From NCBI GenBank assembly GCA_028873845.1, contig JAPPNO010000114.1:1-39364 (forward strand): a DNA stretch of 39,364 nt. Direction: 5' to 3'. The position numbers and the translations under genes were made by a program. Under the pieces are notes generated by a model that saw only the letters and a program-made list of their open reading frames with translations, was not told the DNA's origin and searched no databases. This DNA is from Gemmatimonadota bacterium. Lineage in GTDB: Bacteria; Gemmatimonadota; Gemmatimonadetes; Longimicrobiales; Gaopeijiaceae. Below are positions 1-10,532 of the stretch, piece by piece (position 1 is the stretch's first letter; each line of letters opens with the position of its first letter).

Positions 1-50
1 CCCCCTTCGTCGCGCCTTGCCAGCCCGGCGCCTCACCGCTCTCGGTGCTC
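1..50 (-). repeat. Dispersed repeat, copy 1 (cut by window edge)
   Basis: The first 50 bases are the reverse complement of 27048-27097 with only three mismatches (47/50). The copy at 27 kb continues into a perfect 7-bp hairpin that would lie outside the window here. The sequence is non-coding at both sites, which indicates a dispersed intergenic element and not a gene duplication. Family unknown. Confidence 0.75.
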
Positions 51-85
51 GCGGGGCTTTTCCACGGACTTCTAGGAACGGGTCT

Positions 86-106
86 CCGCAGCCGCCGGGG
101 CTGCGG
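86..106. other. Perfect 8-bp GC hairpin
   Basis: CCGCAGCC (86-93) pairs perfectly with GGCTGCGG (99-106) around a 5-nt loop. No T-tract follows on either strand. It could be a terminator for a gene left of the window or part of the neighbouring repeat. The rest of 51-233 holds no gene. Confidence 0.4.
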
Positions 107-133
107 CCCACAACTGGCCTGGACTCCCCTTCA

Positions 134-162
134 TTACCTGTTTTGTGTAGGATTGCTATGAT
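134..162 (+). promoter_or_regulatory. Putative extended -10 promoter for the 234-533 gene
   Basis: TG at 154-155 followed by TATGAT at 157-162 fits an extended -10 element (TGnTATAAT, one mismatch). A weak -35-like TTACCT lies 17 nt upstream at 134-139. The spot is locally AT-rich within a GC-rich background and sits about 70 nt before the start codon. Confidence 0.4.
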
Positions 163-233
163 ACTTGGACACTGGTAAACGGTTGTGTCTTCCAGTATCC
201 TAGGCAGGACTCAAAGTGCAGGTGGAGGAGACG

Positions 234-533
234 ATGGCGGACCGGGAAGGAGATTCAGTACTTCGGGCGAAGTACCGGGACTACTGCTCCGCGCGGGTGG
301 CCGATGCCCTATTGTCCCTGTCCCCGGAGGAGGTCTTCGCTTTGGCGGAGGCGGAGGCGCGGGCGTCCAACCGATTGGCGCCGAACTCCCACAATGAGGC
401 CATCCGTCTGGCTACGGGCAGGATCCGCGATCGTCTGGACCTGCCCGACTACAGCTCCTGGGCCGAGGAGTACGTCAAGGACCCCTCGAGATTCGATCCC
501 TACCTGATGGGTCTCTGGAGGTCGGAAGAGTGA
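234..533 (+). CDS. Hypothetical protein, 99 aa
   Basis: I do not recognise a family. The ATG at 234 is chosen because GGAGGAG (224-230) is placed correctly before it; a GTG at 216 in the same frame lacks such a site. The product is acidic, soluble and apparently helical, rich in Ala, Glu and Arg, with no signal peptide, membrane segment or Cys. A helical stretch (LSPEEVFALAEAEARASN) is followed by an N-x-x-N-E-A-I-R-L-A segment and an aromatic C-terminal part (YSSWAEEYVKDP, YLMGLW). An extended -10 promoter lies upstream and the gene converges on infA with a hairpin between them. It is probably a monocistronic cytoplasmic protein of unknown role. Confidence 0.65.
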   Translation: MADREGDSVLRAKYRDYCSARVADALLSLSPEEVFALAEAEARASNRLAPNSHNEAIRLATGRIRDRLDLPDYSSWAEEYVKDPSRFDPYLMGLWRSEE

Positions 534-547
534 CCGCGCCGACACCT

Positions 548-561
548 CCGCGGCCCCGCGG
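548..561. terminator. Short GC hairpin between convergent genes
   Basis: CCGCG (548-552) and CGCGG (557-561) pair around GCCC, exactly in the 31-nt gap between two convergent stop codons (533 and 565). The position suggests a bidirectional terminator, but the stem is short and there is no T-tract. Confidence 0.35.
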
Positions 562-564
562 TCC

Positions 565-780
565 TCACTTGTAGCGGTACGTCACCCGGCCCCGGGTCAG
601 GTCGTACGGTGACATTTCGACCTTGACACGGTCTCCCGCGAGCACCCGGATGTAGAACTTGCGCATCTTGCCCGACAGGTAGGCCAGGATCTCATGACCG
701 TTCTCGAGCTTCACCCGGAAGTTCGCGTTGGGCAGCACCTCGGTCACGGTGCCTTCCATCTCGATTGCGTCGTTGGCCAA
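565..780 (-). CDS. infA: Translation initiation factor IF-1
   Basis: IF-1 binds the 30S A site during initiation. The 71-residue product is full length for the family (about 72 aa) and has the S1-type OB fold: [20 protein letters not shown], then [19 protein letters not shown], then [23 protein letters not shown]. The start is a TTG at 778-780, read in reverse, which gives the canonical N-terminus (ANDAIEMEG); a GAGG run lies 4-8 nt upstream. No ATG gives an intact N-terminus. It lies 35 nt downstream of ssb on the same strand, so the two are probably co-transcribed. That is an uncommon place for infA, which usually sits in the ribosomal protein/secY cluster. Confidence 0.93.
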   Translation of the reverse strand: MANDAIEMEGTVTEVLPNANFRVKLENGHEILAYLSGKMRKFYIRVLAGDRVKVEMSPYDLTRGRVTYRYK

Positions 781-815
781 GAGCCTCGGTCCTCGCTGTG
801 CTGTCCCGCGCTCCG

Positions 816-1253
816 TCAGAAGGGCAGGTCGTCGTCCGGTTCGGTAATCGGTGGGGTGGGCGCGGGTTGGCGGTAGCCTCCGCCCCCATCCGGGGCTGGC
901 TGGTCGCCGCGGCCGCCTCCCGTCGATCCAAGCATGATCATCTCGTTCACGATGATGTCGGTCCAGTACCGCGTGCCGCCGCGGTCGTCCTGAGTCTGGG
1001 AGTACTCGATCCGTCCCTCGACGTAGAGGCGGTCCCCCTTCTTGACCCACTGCTCCACCACGTCGACCAGTCGGCCGAAGAAGGTGAGGCGGTGCCACTG
1101 GGTACGCTCCTGCTGCTGTCCCGACCGGTCAGCAAACGACCGGCTGGTGGCCAGCGAGAGTTTGCCGACGCGGTTGCCGGAGGCGGTGCTGCGCACATCG
1201 GGGTCGCTGCCGGCGTTGCCGATCAGGGTCACCTTGTTGAGAGATCGTGCCAT
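816..1253 (-). CDS. ssb: Single-stranded DNA-binding protein
   Basis: SSB coats single-stranded DNA and recruits repair and replication proteins. The 145-aa product begins [20 protein letters not shown], has an OB fold over about residues 1-105 ([34 protein letters not shown] split across strands), a Gly/Pro-rich linker with GGGRG and GGGGY, and the acidic tip DDDLPF that docks partner proteins. Length and layout are normal for a bacterial homotetrameric SSB. The ATG at 1253 is the natural start. infA follows 35 nt downstream. The AddA/AddB-like enzymes and RecF in this window are plausible functional partners, known from general recombination biology and not from this sequence. Confidence 0.96.
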   Translation of the reverse strand: MARSLNKVTLIGNAGSDPDVRSTASGNRVGKLSLATSRSFADRSGQQQERTQWHRLTFFGRLVDVVEQWVKKGDRLYVEGRIEYSQTQDDRGGTRYWTDIIVNEMIMLGSTGGGRGDQPAPDGGGGYRQPAPTPPITEPDDDLPF

Positions 1254-1545
1254 GAGTTCTTCGGAAAGGATGGTTGTCGCGGACCCCCGGAGAAGACTGT
1301 GGAAGGTAATCCGGTCCCGCCGTCGCCGCTACGCCCCGGACGGATTGGGGACCGATTGCGTCCCGTTTCGGCCGGTCCCGGTCCCATCCGGACATCCGAG
1401 GGTCCACCGACACGGCCCGCCGGGAGCCGCGGCGAGGTCACTGCTCGTGCAGACCGATCCGGGGATCGCTAGCTTCCCCGCGCCGATTGCGAGACCGCCC
1501 TTGCGGGGCATCCAGAAACCATCACGAAAGACGCGTATCCGGAAC
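1254..1545. promoter_or_regulatory. Divergent intergenic region between ssb and enoyl-CoA hydratase
   Basis: These 292 nt separate the divergent ssb and enoyl-CoA hydratase starts, so both promoters should lie here. I could not pick a convincing -10/-35 pair; the sequence is uniformly GC-rich. No tRNA-like fold or supported ORF was seen. Confidence 0.3.
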
Positions 1546-2331
1546 ATGACCGAGAACAGGTACGTCAGGACCGAGACCTCCGGCGGGGTTGCCACGGTGA
1601 CCATCGACCGGCAGGCGAAGCTGAACGCGCTCAACCCGGAGGTGATCGCCGGGATCGACGATGCCTTTGCCGCGCTGCGGGACGATGCGGACCTCCGCGC
1701 GGTCATCCTGACGGGCGCGGGGGACAAGGCGTTCGTCGCCGGGGCGGACATCGGGGTGCTCGCCGAGATGGGCACGCTGAGCGGAGCCCGGGTGAGCCGC
1801 GCGGGACAGGAAGTGCTGCGGCGCATCGAGCGCTTTCCGAGGCCGGTGATCGCGGCGGTGGGGGGCTACGCGCTCGGCGGTGGCTGCGAACTCGCGCTCG
1901 CCTGCCACCTTCGCATCGCCAGCGAGCGCGCCAGGTTCGGTCTCCCCGAGGTCGGGCTCGGGATCATACCGGGGTACGGGGGAACGGTGCGCCTCGCGCG
2001 GCTGGTGGGACTGGGGCGCGCGGCCGAGCTGATCCTGACCGGGGAGATGATCGACGGGAAGCGCGCGGCCGAGATCGGGCTCGCCAATGCGGTCGTCCCG
2101 CACGAGGAACTCCTGGACCGCGCGAGGAAAGTTGCCGGACGAATCGCGCGGAACGCGCCCGTGGCGGTCGAGATGGCGCTGGCATCGCTCTACGGGGCGG
2201 AGGAGAACACCATGGAACATGCGCTGGCCTTCGAGGCCACGCTCTTCGGGCTGCTGGCCTCCACGGACGACATGAAGGAGGGGATGGCGGCCTTCCTGGA
2301 GAAGCGGAGGGCGGTCTTCAGGGGATCCTGA
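1546..2331 (+). CDS. Enoyl-CoA hydratase/isomerase family protein
   Basis: A 261-aa crotonase-fold enzyme expected to hydrate trans-2-enoyl-CoA in fatty-acid or amino-acid catabolism. The oxyanion-hole segment AFVAGADIGVL lies around residues 62-72 and GYALGGGCELAL around 107-118. Both catalytic glutamates of classical hydratases are present: E115 (GGGCE) and E135 (FGLPE), followed by IPGYGGTVRL. This supports true hydratase activity over isomerase-only or dehalogenase branches. The ATG at 1546 gives the usual N-terminus; longer in-frame starts upstream would add non-homologous sequence. The SD is weak (CCGGA). The gene stands alone, with hairpins downstream. Substrate specificity cannot be read from the sequence. 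Confidence 0.9.
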   Translation: MTENRYVRTETSGGVATVTIDRQAKLNALNPEVIAGIDDAFAALRDDADLRAVILTGAGDKAFVAGADIGVLAEMGTLSGARVSRAGQEVLRRIERFPRPVIAAVGGYALGGGCELALACHLRIASERARFGLPEVGLGIIPGYGGTVRLARLVGLGRAAELILTGEMIDGKRAAEIGLANAVVPHEELLDRARKVAGRIARNAPVAVEMALASLYGAEENTMEHALAFEATLFGLLASTDDMKEGMAAFLEKRRAVFRGS

Positions 2332-2389
2332 AGGGCCGGTCCGCGGGACCCCGAAACGGTGGCCCCCAGCGCCTTGGGAGGGCGGCCCT
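2332..2389 (+). terminator. Stem-loop downstream of the hydratase gene
   Basis: AGGGCCG (2332-2338) can pair with CGGCCCT (2383-2389), starting at the hydratase stop codon. An alternative inner hairpin is GGTCC (2338-2342)/GGACC (2346-2350) with a 3-nt loop. No T-tract follows. It may be a terminator; weakly supported. Confidence 0.3.
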
Positions 2390-2401
2390 GACGGCGCGAA
2401 A

Positions 2402-2420
2402 CCTGTTACATTTACATATG
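2402..2420 (+). promoter_or_regulatory. AT-rich pocket before recF
   Basis: A short AT-rich stretch (TGTTACATTTACATATG within it) stands out from the GC-rich surroundings and lies 36-54 nt before the recF GTG. -10-like hexamers TACATT (2407-2412) and TACATA (2413-2418) are present, without a good -35. Possible promoter of the recF operon. Confidence 0.25.
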
Positions 2421-2455
2421 TCTGGAAACTCCCATTCGCGGTCTCGTCCCGCTTC

Positions 2456-3597
2456 GTGGTCTTGAGGGAACTGGAACTTCGCCACTTCCGCAACCTGGGG
2501 GTCCAGGAGCTGAGTTTTCCTCCGGAAGGGGTGGCGGTCATCGGCGACAACGCCCAGGGGAAGACGAACCTGCTGGAGGCGATCTACTACCTGGAGAGCT
2601 TCCGTTCCTTCCGGGGCGCGGGCGACGGCGAGCTGACGGCGTTTTCGGAGGAGGTCTTCTACCTGAAGGGGTCCGTGGACGGAGACGCGCCCACAACGGT
2701 GTCCGCGGGCTTCGACCGCAGGCGGAGGAAGAAGAAGGTGTCGGTGAACGGCAGCGATGCGCTCCGATTGTCGAGCGCGCTGGGCAGGCTGGGCGCGGTC
2801 GTCTTCTCTCCGTCGGATGTGGAGCTGGTCAGCGGCGGGCCTCGCCTGCGACGCAGATTTCTGGACATCCTGCTGTCACTCAACCGGAACGGATACGTGG
2901 AGGCTCTGGCGGGCTACAGAAAGGCCCTCGCCCAACGGAACGCGGCGCTCAAGGCGAACGCGGCGGCGGCGGCGGTCCGGGCCTGGGACGAAGGGCTGGT
3001 GGGACACGGCGCGCGCGTTACGCGCATGCGGCACCAGTGGGCCACGACCTGGTCGGCTCCGTTTGCGTCGTACTGCGCCTCGATTTCCGGGTGTGACAGG
3101 GTCGCTATGACGTACCGGCCGGACCTGGGGCACGGCGGGAATGGGGCACGCGCCGGCGAAGAGGCGTTCGGGGCCGACGAGGATCAGGTGCGCGAGCGGT
3201 TCCGGTCCCGTCTCGCGGAGAGCCGGGAGACGGACGTGCGCCGGGGCGTCACCACCACGGGACCCCACCGCGACGAACTCCTCCTGACCATCACGTCCCG
3301 GGGCAGGTCTCTTCCGGCCCGTACCTATGGATCCGGGGGACAGCGCCGGACCGCCGCGCTGGCTCTGCGCCTTGCCGAAGCCGCCACGATACGGCAGGAG
3401 CGTGGAACGGAGCCGATCCTGCTCCTTGACGACGCCTTCGCCGAACTGGACGAGGGCCGTTCGCGGCAGGTGATGGAGCTGCTCGGCAGCGAGGGAACGG
3501 GCCAGGTGGTCCTCACCGCGCCCAAGGAGTCGGATGCGCGGCTGAGGGGACCTTCCCTGGAGCGTTGGCGCATTCGACGGGGAGTGATCGAGGCGTG

Positions 3598-3598
<1 letters not shown>
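2456..3598 (+). CDS. recF: DNA replication/repair protein RecF
   Basis: RecF is an SMC-like ATPase that with RecO/RecR loads RecA at single-strand gaps. The 380-aa product has Walker A GDNAQGKT at 30-37, an ABC-type signature GSGGQRRTAALALRLAE starting at residue 292, and Walker B ILLLDDAFAELDEGR from 321. The N-terminus (LRELELRHFRNL) matches the family, so the GTG at 2456 is preferred; a TTG at 2462 would also fit. No good SD precedes it. The stop overlaps the next start by one base (TGATG), placing recF, the DUF721 gene and gyrB in one operon. dnaA and dnaN, often adjacent to recF, are absent upstream. Confidence 0.95.
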
Positions 3599-5923
<2,325 letters not shown>

Positions 5924-6051
5924 CGAGGGCTGCAACGCGAGCGAGCCAACTGCGCTATTCTTAGTCGGTAAGTGCCCGAAAATGCGCGGCGTGGAAGCCA
6001 CGTCGCCAGGACTACGCAATCGCGTGAACTTCCAGGACCGGGAAGGAACCG

Positions 6052-9051
6052 ATGCAGTTCAGCCGAATCGCTATTGGTGCGGCCTCCGTGGCCGCCATCT
6101 TGGGGCTGGCGGGCTTCACCGCGGTTCCGGCGGCGGCCCAGACCGGGGGGTCGGTGCAGGGATTGGTGGTGGACGGCGCGTCTCGGCGTCCCCTGGCGGA
6201 CGCCCAGGTGCACATCGTGGGCACGGGGCTCGGCTTGCCGACCAACTCGGCGGGCCGGTTCGTGCTGCTGAACGTGCCGGCCGGGGAACAGGTCGTGCGG
6301 GTCAGCCTGATCGGGTACGGCGAGGTGGACACAGACGTGACCGTAACGGCGGAAGGAGCGGTCTCGCTCGAGATCGAGATGACCGCGACGGCCATCTCGC
6401 TGAACGAAATCGTCGTCACGGGTGTGGGGGCCGAAACGCAACGGCGAGCCCTCGGCACCACCGTCGAGGTCCTCACGGCCGAGGACTTCGAACTGGCTCC
6501 CGTGCAGTCCATCGACCAGGTGCTGCAGGGCCGCGTGTCGGGGGCCACCGTGAGCGCCACGTCGGCGCAGCCAGGGACGGGTTCGCTGATCAACTTCCGA
6601 GGAGTGTCGTCGGTCTTCGGCGCGCAGACCCCGGTCATCTACATCGACGGTGTGCGGGTGGACAACGACCAGTCCACCGCCGCGGGCACGGGCGGCGAGC
6701 AGTCCTCGGCGCTGTCGGACCTGCTCACCACCGACATCGAGCGGATCGAGATCACCCGGGGAGGCGCCGCCTCGACTCTCTTCGGTGCGGATGCGGCAAC
6801 CGGTGTCATCCAGATCTTCACCAGGAAGGGGTCGCCGGGGGCGCCCCGGGTCACGGCCCGCATGGAGCAGGGCCTGGAGTATCCGGAACTCAAGTACATC
6901 TTCGACACCCGCGTGATCTTCCCGGAACGGGTCGAGTCGGGCGAGGTGACCGGGACCTTCATGGAGGACCGGTATTTCAAGCGGGGCACGAGCCAGAACT
7001 ACTATCTGGGCGTGACCGGCGGCACGTCGGACGTGACCTACAGCGTCAGCGGCCGGCTGGAGGACAGGACAGGCACCCAGCCCAGGGACGGCAGCACCAA
7101 CTACAACCTGCGCGGCGGACTCCAGGCGTCGATCACCGACGGCTTCACGATCGAATTCTCGGGCAGCTACGTTCGCCACAACTTCCAGCGTCTTTTCAAC
7201 GGCGCGGCCATTCCGGACCCGCTGACGACCTTCGAGGTCGGTGACGCGCTCGCATTCTCGGGTGCGTCGACTCTTGCCGAGGCGCTCGACATCTTCCTTC
7301 TTCCCGAGATCGGCGAATCGGTCAACCGCTTCATCCTCTCCGGCGGCCTTCGGTGGAACATCAGCGACAACCTGTCCACCAAGCTCACCGTGGGCGCGGA
7401 CAATCGCTCGAACCAGCAGCGCGTTTTCCAGCCGATCGGGTTTACGCCCGGCGAGCCGACCGGTCAGCTCAACCGCCGCGACCGATCCTTCACTTCGGTC
7501 TCGCTGGACGCCGGGACCACCTACGGCTGGCGGAACGCCGCGGGTTCCATCGGCTCGTCTCTGACCGTGGGCGTCCAGGGATTTCGCGAGGAAGAGAGCA
7601 TCATCAACGCCAACGGGCGCGGTTTCGCGCTTCCTGGAACCACCGACTTCGATGCGGCCGCAGTCATCACCGCCTTCGAGGGGAACGTGGAGGTCTTCAA
7701 CGGCGGCCTTTACGTGGACGAGCAGCTGAGTCTCCGGGACAAGCTGTACCTGGGTGCCGGGTTCCGGATCGACGCGGGCTCGAGCTTCGGCGACGAAATC
7801 GACACGGAGTTCTATCCCAAGGCCACAGCGTCATACGTCCTGACCGACGACAAGTCCATCCGGTTCGTCGACGAGCTCAAGCTGCGGGCCGCCTTCGGCC
7901 AGACGGGCAAGTTCCCCGGGGCGTTCCTCAAGGACAGGACCTTCTCGGCGACCCCGTTCAGAAACGAGTCGGCGCCCCGGTTCGCGAATCCGGGCAACGC
8001 CGAACTCCGGCCCGAGAAGACTTCGACGATCGAAGCCGGCTTCGACGCTGCGCTGTGGTCCAATCGCGCCGGCCTCGGCGTCACCGTCTACGATGCGCGC
8101 ACGACCGACGCCCTCTTCCAGGTGCCACGCCAGCCGGTTACCGGCCTGGGTGCGCAGCAGGAGAATGTGGGCGAGATCCGGAATTTCGGAGTCGAGGCAA
8201 CCCTGGATGTGCAGGTGTTGAACACCCGGCGCCTCGCCTGGTCCGTGGGCGGCCACTTCCAGTTCAATCACAACCGAGTGACCGATATGGGTGGTGTGCC
8301 CGCTTTCCCGGTGGGCGGCCTCCGACCGCAACAATGGGTGACGGGGTGTTGGAAGGTAGAGGTGGAGGGCGACCTGGATACTTGCATCGGCGGTCCCGTG
8401 GGAGCGTGGTTCGTGACCATGCCGGCGGATACCAACGGTGACAGCCTGCCCGACGCCACGATAAGCCAGTTCAGCGGCAAGGGTGCGGTGCCCACCAGAA
8501 GCGGGGGGTTGAACACCACATTGTCGGTTGGCAACAACTTGACCGTCAGCGCGCTGGCGGATTGGGCCGGTGGCCACCAGGTGTTCGACTGGGGATCGGT
8601 ATGGGCGACCTTCAACGGGATTCTGCGGAGGCAGAAGATTCGCTGCGGGATCTACTGGATCAACCCGGTAACCGACACCAGACCGGCGGAGGAGCGGGAC
8701 GAGCCGTGCGCCTACGCATTCCCGCTGCAGTACAATCCCGACGGAACCGTCCGAGGCCCATACAGCGAGTCGGCAGCCAGGAACGCCTTCCTCTACGACG
8801 GCGACTACTTCAAGCTGCGCGAAGTCTCGGTGCGGTACGTCCTTCCCGAGAGCTTCGCCATGCGCGTCGGCGCCAGCCGCGCCACCCTGTATCTGAGCGG
8901 CCGCAACCTGTGGATCTGGTCGCGAAACCGTCTCATCGACGGTGAACTCAACGGGGTGAGTTTCGGCGGTGGTTTGCAACTGGGAAGCGAAAGCAGCGTA
9001 ACCCTGCCCCCGAACCGGATGTACCGATTCGGGGTCGAGGTCGTGTTCTAG
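6052..9051 (+). CDS. SusC/RagA-like TonB-dependent receptor
   Basis: A 999-aa outer-membrane active transporter. Residues 1-30 are a Sec signal peptide ending PAAAQ. A carboxypeptidase-regulatory-like Ig domain follows (GSVQGLVVDGASRRPLADA to about residue 117), then the SusC-type linker LNEIVVTG and a plug with QVLQGRVSGATV, INFRGVSS and PVIYIDGVRVDN. The rest is a beta-barrel ending in RFGVEVVF with a terminal Phe, the usual outer-membrane insertion signal. GGGAAGGAA precedes the ATG. A SusD-like gene follows 10 nt downstream, so the two probably form a lid-and-channel importer. Substrate unknown: no polysaccharide-degrading enzyme is nearby. Confidence 0.93.
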   Translation: MQFSRIAIGAASVAAILGLAGFTAVPAAAQTGGSVQGLVVDGASRRPLADAQVHIVGTGLGLPTNSAGRFVLLNVPAGEQVVRVSLIGYGEVDTDVTVTAEGAVSLEIEMTATAISLNEIVVTGVGAETQRRALGTTVEVLTAEDFELAPVQSIDQVLQGRVSGATVSATSAQPGTGSLINFRGVSSVFGAQTPVIYIDGVRVDNDQSTAAGTGGEQSSALSDLLTTDIERIEITRGGAASTLFGADAATGVIQIFTRKGSPGAPRVTARMEQGLEYPELKYIFDTRVIFPERVESGEVTGTFMEDRYFKRGTSQNYYLGVTGGTSDVTYSVSGRLEDRTGTQPRDGSTNYNLRGGLQASITDGFTIEFSGSYVRHNFQRLFNGAAIPDPLTTFEVGDALAFSGASTLAEALDIFLLPEIGESVNRFILSGGLRWNISDNLSTKLTVGADNRSNQQRVFQPIGFTPGEPTGQLNRRDRSFTSVSLDAGTTYGWRNAAGSIGSSLTVGVQGFREEESIINANGRGFALPGTTDFDAAAVITAFEGNVEVFNGGLYVDEQLSLRDKLYLGAGFRIDAGSSFGDEIDTEFYPKATASYVLTDDKSIRFVDELKLRAAFGQTGKFPGAFLKDRTFSATPFRNESAPRFANPGNAELRPEKTSTIEAGFDAALWSNRAGLGVTVYDARTTDALFQVPRQPVTGLGAQQENVGEIRNFGVEATLDVQVLNTRRLAWSVGGHFQFNHNRVTDMGGVPAFPVGGLRPQQWVTGCWKVEVEGDLDTCIGGPVGAWFVTMPADTNGDSLPDATISQFSGKGAVPTRSGGLNTTLSVGNNLTVSALADWAGGHQVFDWGSVWATFNGILRRQKIRCGIYWINPVTDTRPAEERDEPCAYAFPLQYNPDGTVRGPYSESAARNAFLYDGDYFKLREVSVRYVLPESFAMRVGASRATLYLSGRNLWIWSRNRLIDGELNGVSFGGGLQLGSESSVTLPPNRMYRFGVEVVF

Positions 9052-9061
9052 GAATCCGTGG

Positions 9062-10525
9062 ATGATCATAAACAAGAGACCGGGCGGGAGCGTGACGGCG
9101 CTGGGCCTGCTGGCCGTACTTGCGGCCGCCGCCTGCGACGCCATCAACCCCACGCGCGTGAACAATCCCACGACGACCGACGACGATCTCGCCGAGGCCA
9201 AGAACCCCACCGAAGCCCTCATGCCGGGGCTGCGCGCGCAGTTCGCCCGAATGATCAACGCCTACGTGGTCGCAACCTCCGTCATCAGCGACGACTACTC
9301 GATCCACGGCACCGGCATCGTGGTGGACATGGACGAACCGCACCTGGTGACCCCGGATCTGGTCAATTCGACGGGGACGAGCGCGAGCGGGGCCTACTGG
9401 AACGTGCAGGAGCTGCGCGCCCTGGGCGACTTCGTGATCGACGTGATCATTCCCAACGACCCGAACCCCGATCCTTCCCACGTCGCCGAGGCCCACTACT
9501 ACCGCGGGATGGCCTACCTGACGCTGGGAGAGATCTTCTCCCACGCGCCGCACGAGGAGGACGGCCAGGCGCAGCCGGCCTCGGCCGCGCTCGACAAGGC
9601 CGTGACCGACCTGCAATCCGCGACGGCCTTCGGACCGCAGGCGCAGGCGGCACTGGCTCGCGCACACCGTCTGCTGGGCGACGCGGCCGCGGCCACGGCG
9701 GCAGCCAACAGCGCGCTCGGCAGCACCCCGGACCTCCTCTTCGCTCCGGAATACGACGGCGCGTTCCTCGCCAACACCTCCGTGTTCTTCCTGGTGCTGC
9801 GGGCGCTCCAGGAAATGCAGCCGCTCCCCCGGCTCGACTTCCTGGATCCCAAGTACACCGAGCGGGGGTCGCCCATCGCGATCGCGAAGGCCGAGGAGAT
9901 GCACCTGATCCTTGCGGAGGCGGCGCTGGCCGCCGGGAATCTGGAAGCGGCCCGGACGGGGCTGGTCAACGCCATCAACCTGGCCGGGACGCGCGGCACG
10001 GTCAGCTTCGACGACATCGACGAGCGCCGCAACGCGGACCTGAGCCTCCGGCCGCGGAGTTCGCAGATCATGATCCGTGCCGATTCCGACAGTCCGTATC
10101 GCGCGGGCCTGGTGAAGGACCGTCCGGCCGATGGACTGGAGGTTCCCAGCGTCTCGGCCACATCGCTGGACGCCGACAGCGTGGCCGGGCTGGAAAGCGC
10201 CGACGAGCTCTGGCACGCGCTCTGGCTCGCCCGCCAGGAGATCATGCTGCTGGAGGGACGGCGCCTGGCCGACCTGGGAATCAAGCTGCCCATGATGCGC
10301 CGGGAGATCGACCAGAATACCAACATCGACGACGGGAGCCCGGGGACGGTGGCGATCGTGCCCGCGTACATCCCGCAGACGCCCCGGTACGCCATGGACA
10401 TCTACTCTCCGGTCGAGATCTACGACGGAACGGGACCGGATGCGCAGTTGCTCGTGACCGAGGTGACGATGTTCGTGGACATGAACCGGGTGCTGGTCCG
10501 GAACAACGCGTCGCCGTTCCGGTAG
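9062..10525 (+). CDS. SusD/RagB-like outer-membrane lipoprotein
   Basis: A 487-aa surface lipoprotein expected to act as substrate-binding lid of the SusC-like channel encoded 10 nt upstream. The signal has lipobox LAAAAC with C25 as lipidation site, followed by DAINPTRVNNPT, a short Asn/Pro/Thr-rich tether. TPR-like helices typical of SusD follow (AEAHYYRGMAYLTLGEIF; AQAALARAHRLLGDAAAA; AEEMHLILAEAALAAGN), then ELWHALWLARQEIMLLEGRR near the C-terminus, a recognisable RagB/SusD feature (R-x-x-E-x-x-x-E-G-x-R). It lacks long aromatic-rich insertions. The ATG at 9062 has no strong SD, so coupling to the upstream gene is likely. Confidence 0.88.
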   Translation: MIINKRPGGSVTALGLLAVLAAAACDAINPTRVNNPTTTDDDLAEAKNPTEALMPGLRAQFARMINAYVVATSVISDDYSIHGTGIVVDMDEPHLVTPDLVNSTGTSASGAYWNVQELRALGDFVIDVIIPNDPNPDPSHVAEAHYYRGMAYLTLGEIFSHAPHEEDGQAQPASAALDKAVTDLQSATAFGPQAQAALARAHRLLGDAAAATAAANSALGSTPDLLFAPEYDGAFLANTSVFFLVLRALQEMQPLPRLDFLDPKYTERGSPIAIAKAEEMHLILAEAALAAGNLEAARTGLVNAINLAGTRGTVSFDDIDERRNADLSLRPRSSQIMIRADSDSPYRAGLVKDRPADGLEVPSVSATSLDADSVAGLESADELWHALWLARQEIMLLEGRRLADLGIKLPMMRREIDQNTNIDDGSPGTVAIVPAYIPQTPRYAMDIYSPVEIYDGTGPDAQLLVTEVTMFVDMNRVLVRNNASPFR

Positions 10526-10532
10526 GCCGGAC

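Noticed and set aside
51-233. tRNA or small RNA gene near the left edge
   Set aside because: No cloverleaf or T-loop consensus found; only one simple hairpin and a promoter-like site.
2418-2465. 15-codon leader ORF overlapping the recF start
   Set aside because: There is no SD before its ATG and no attenuator-like structure after it; a chance frame is as likely.
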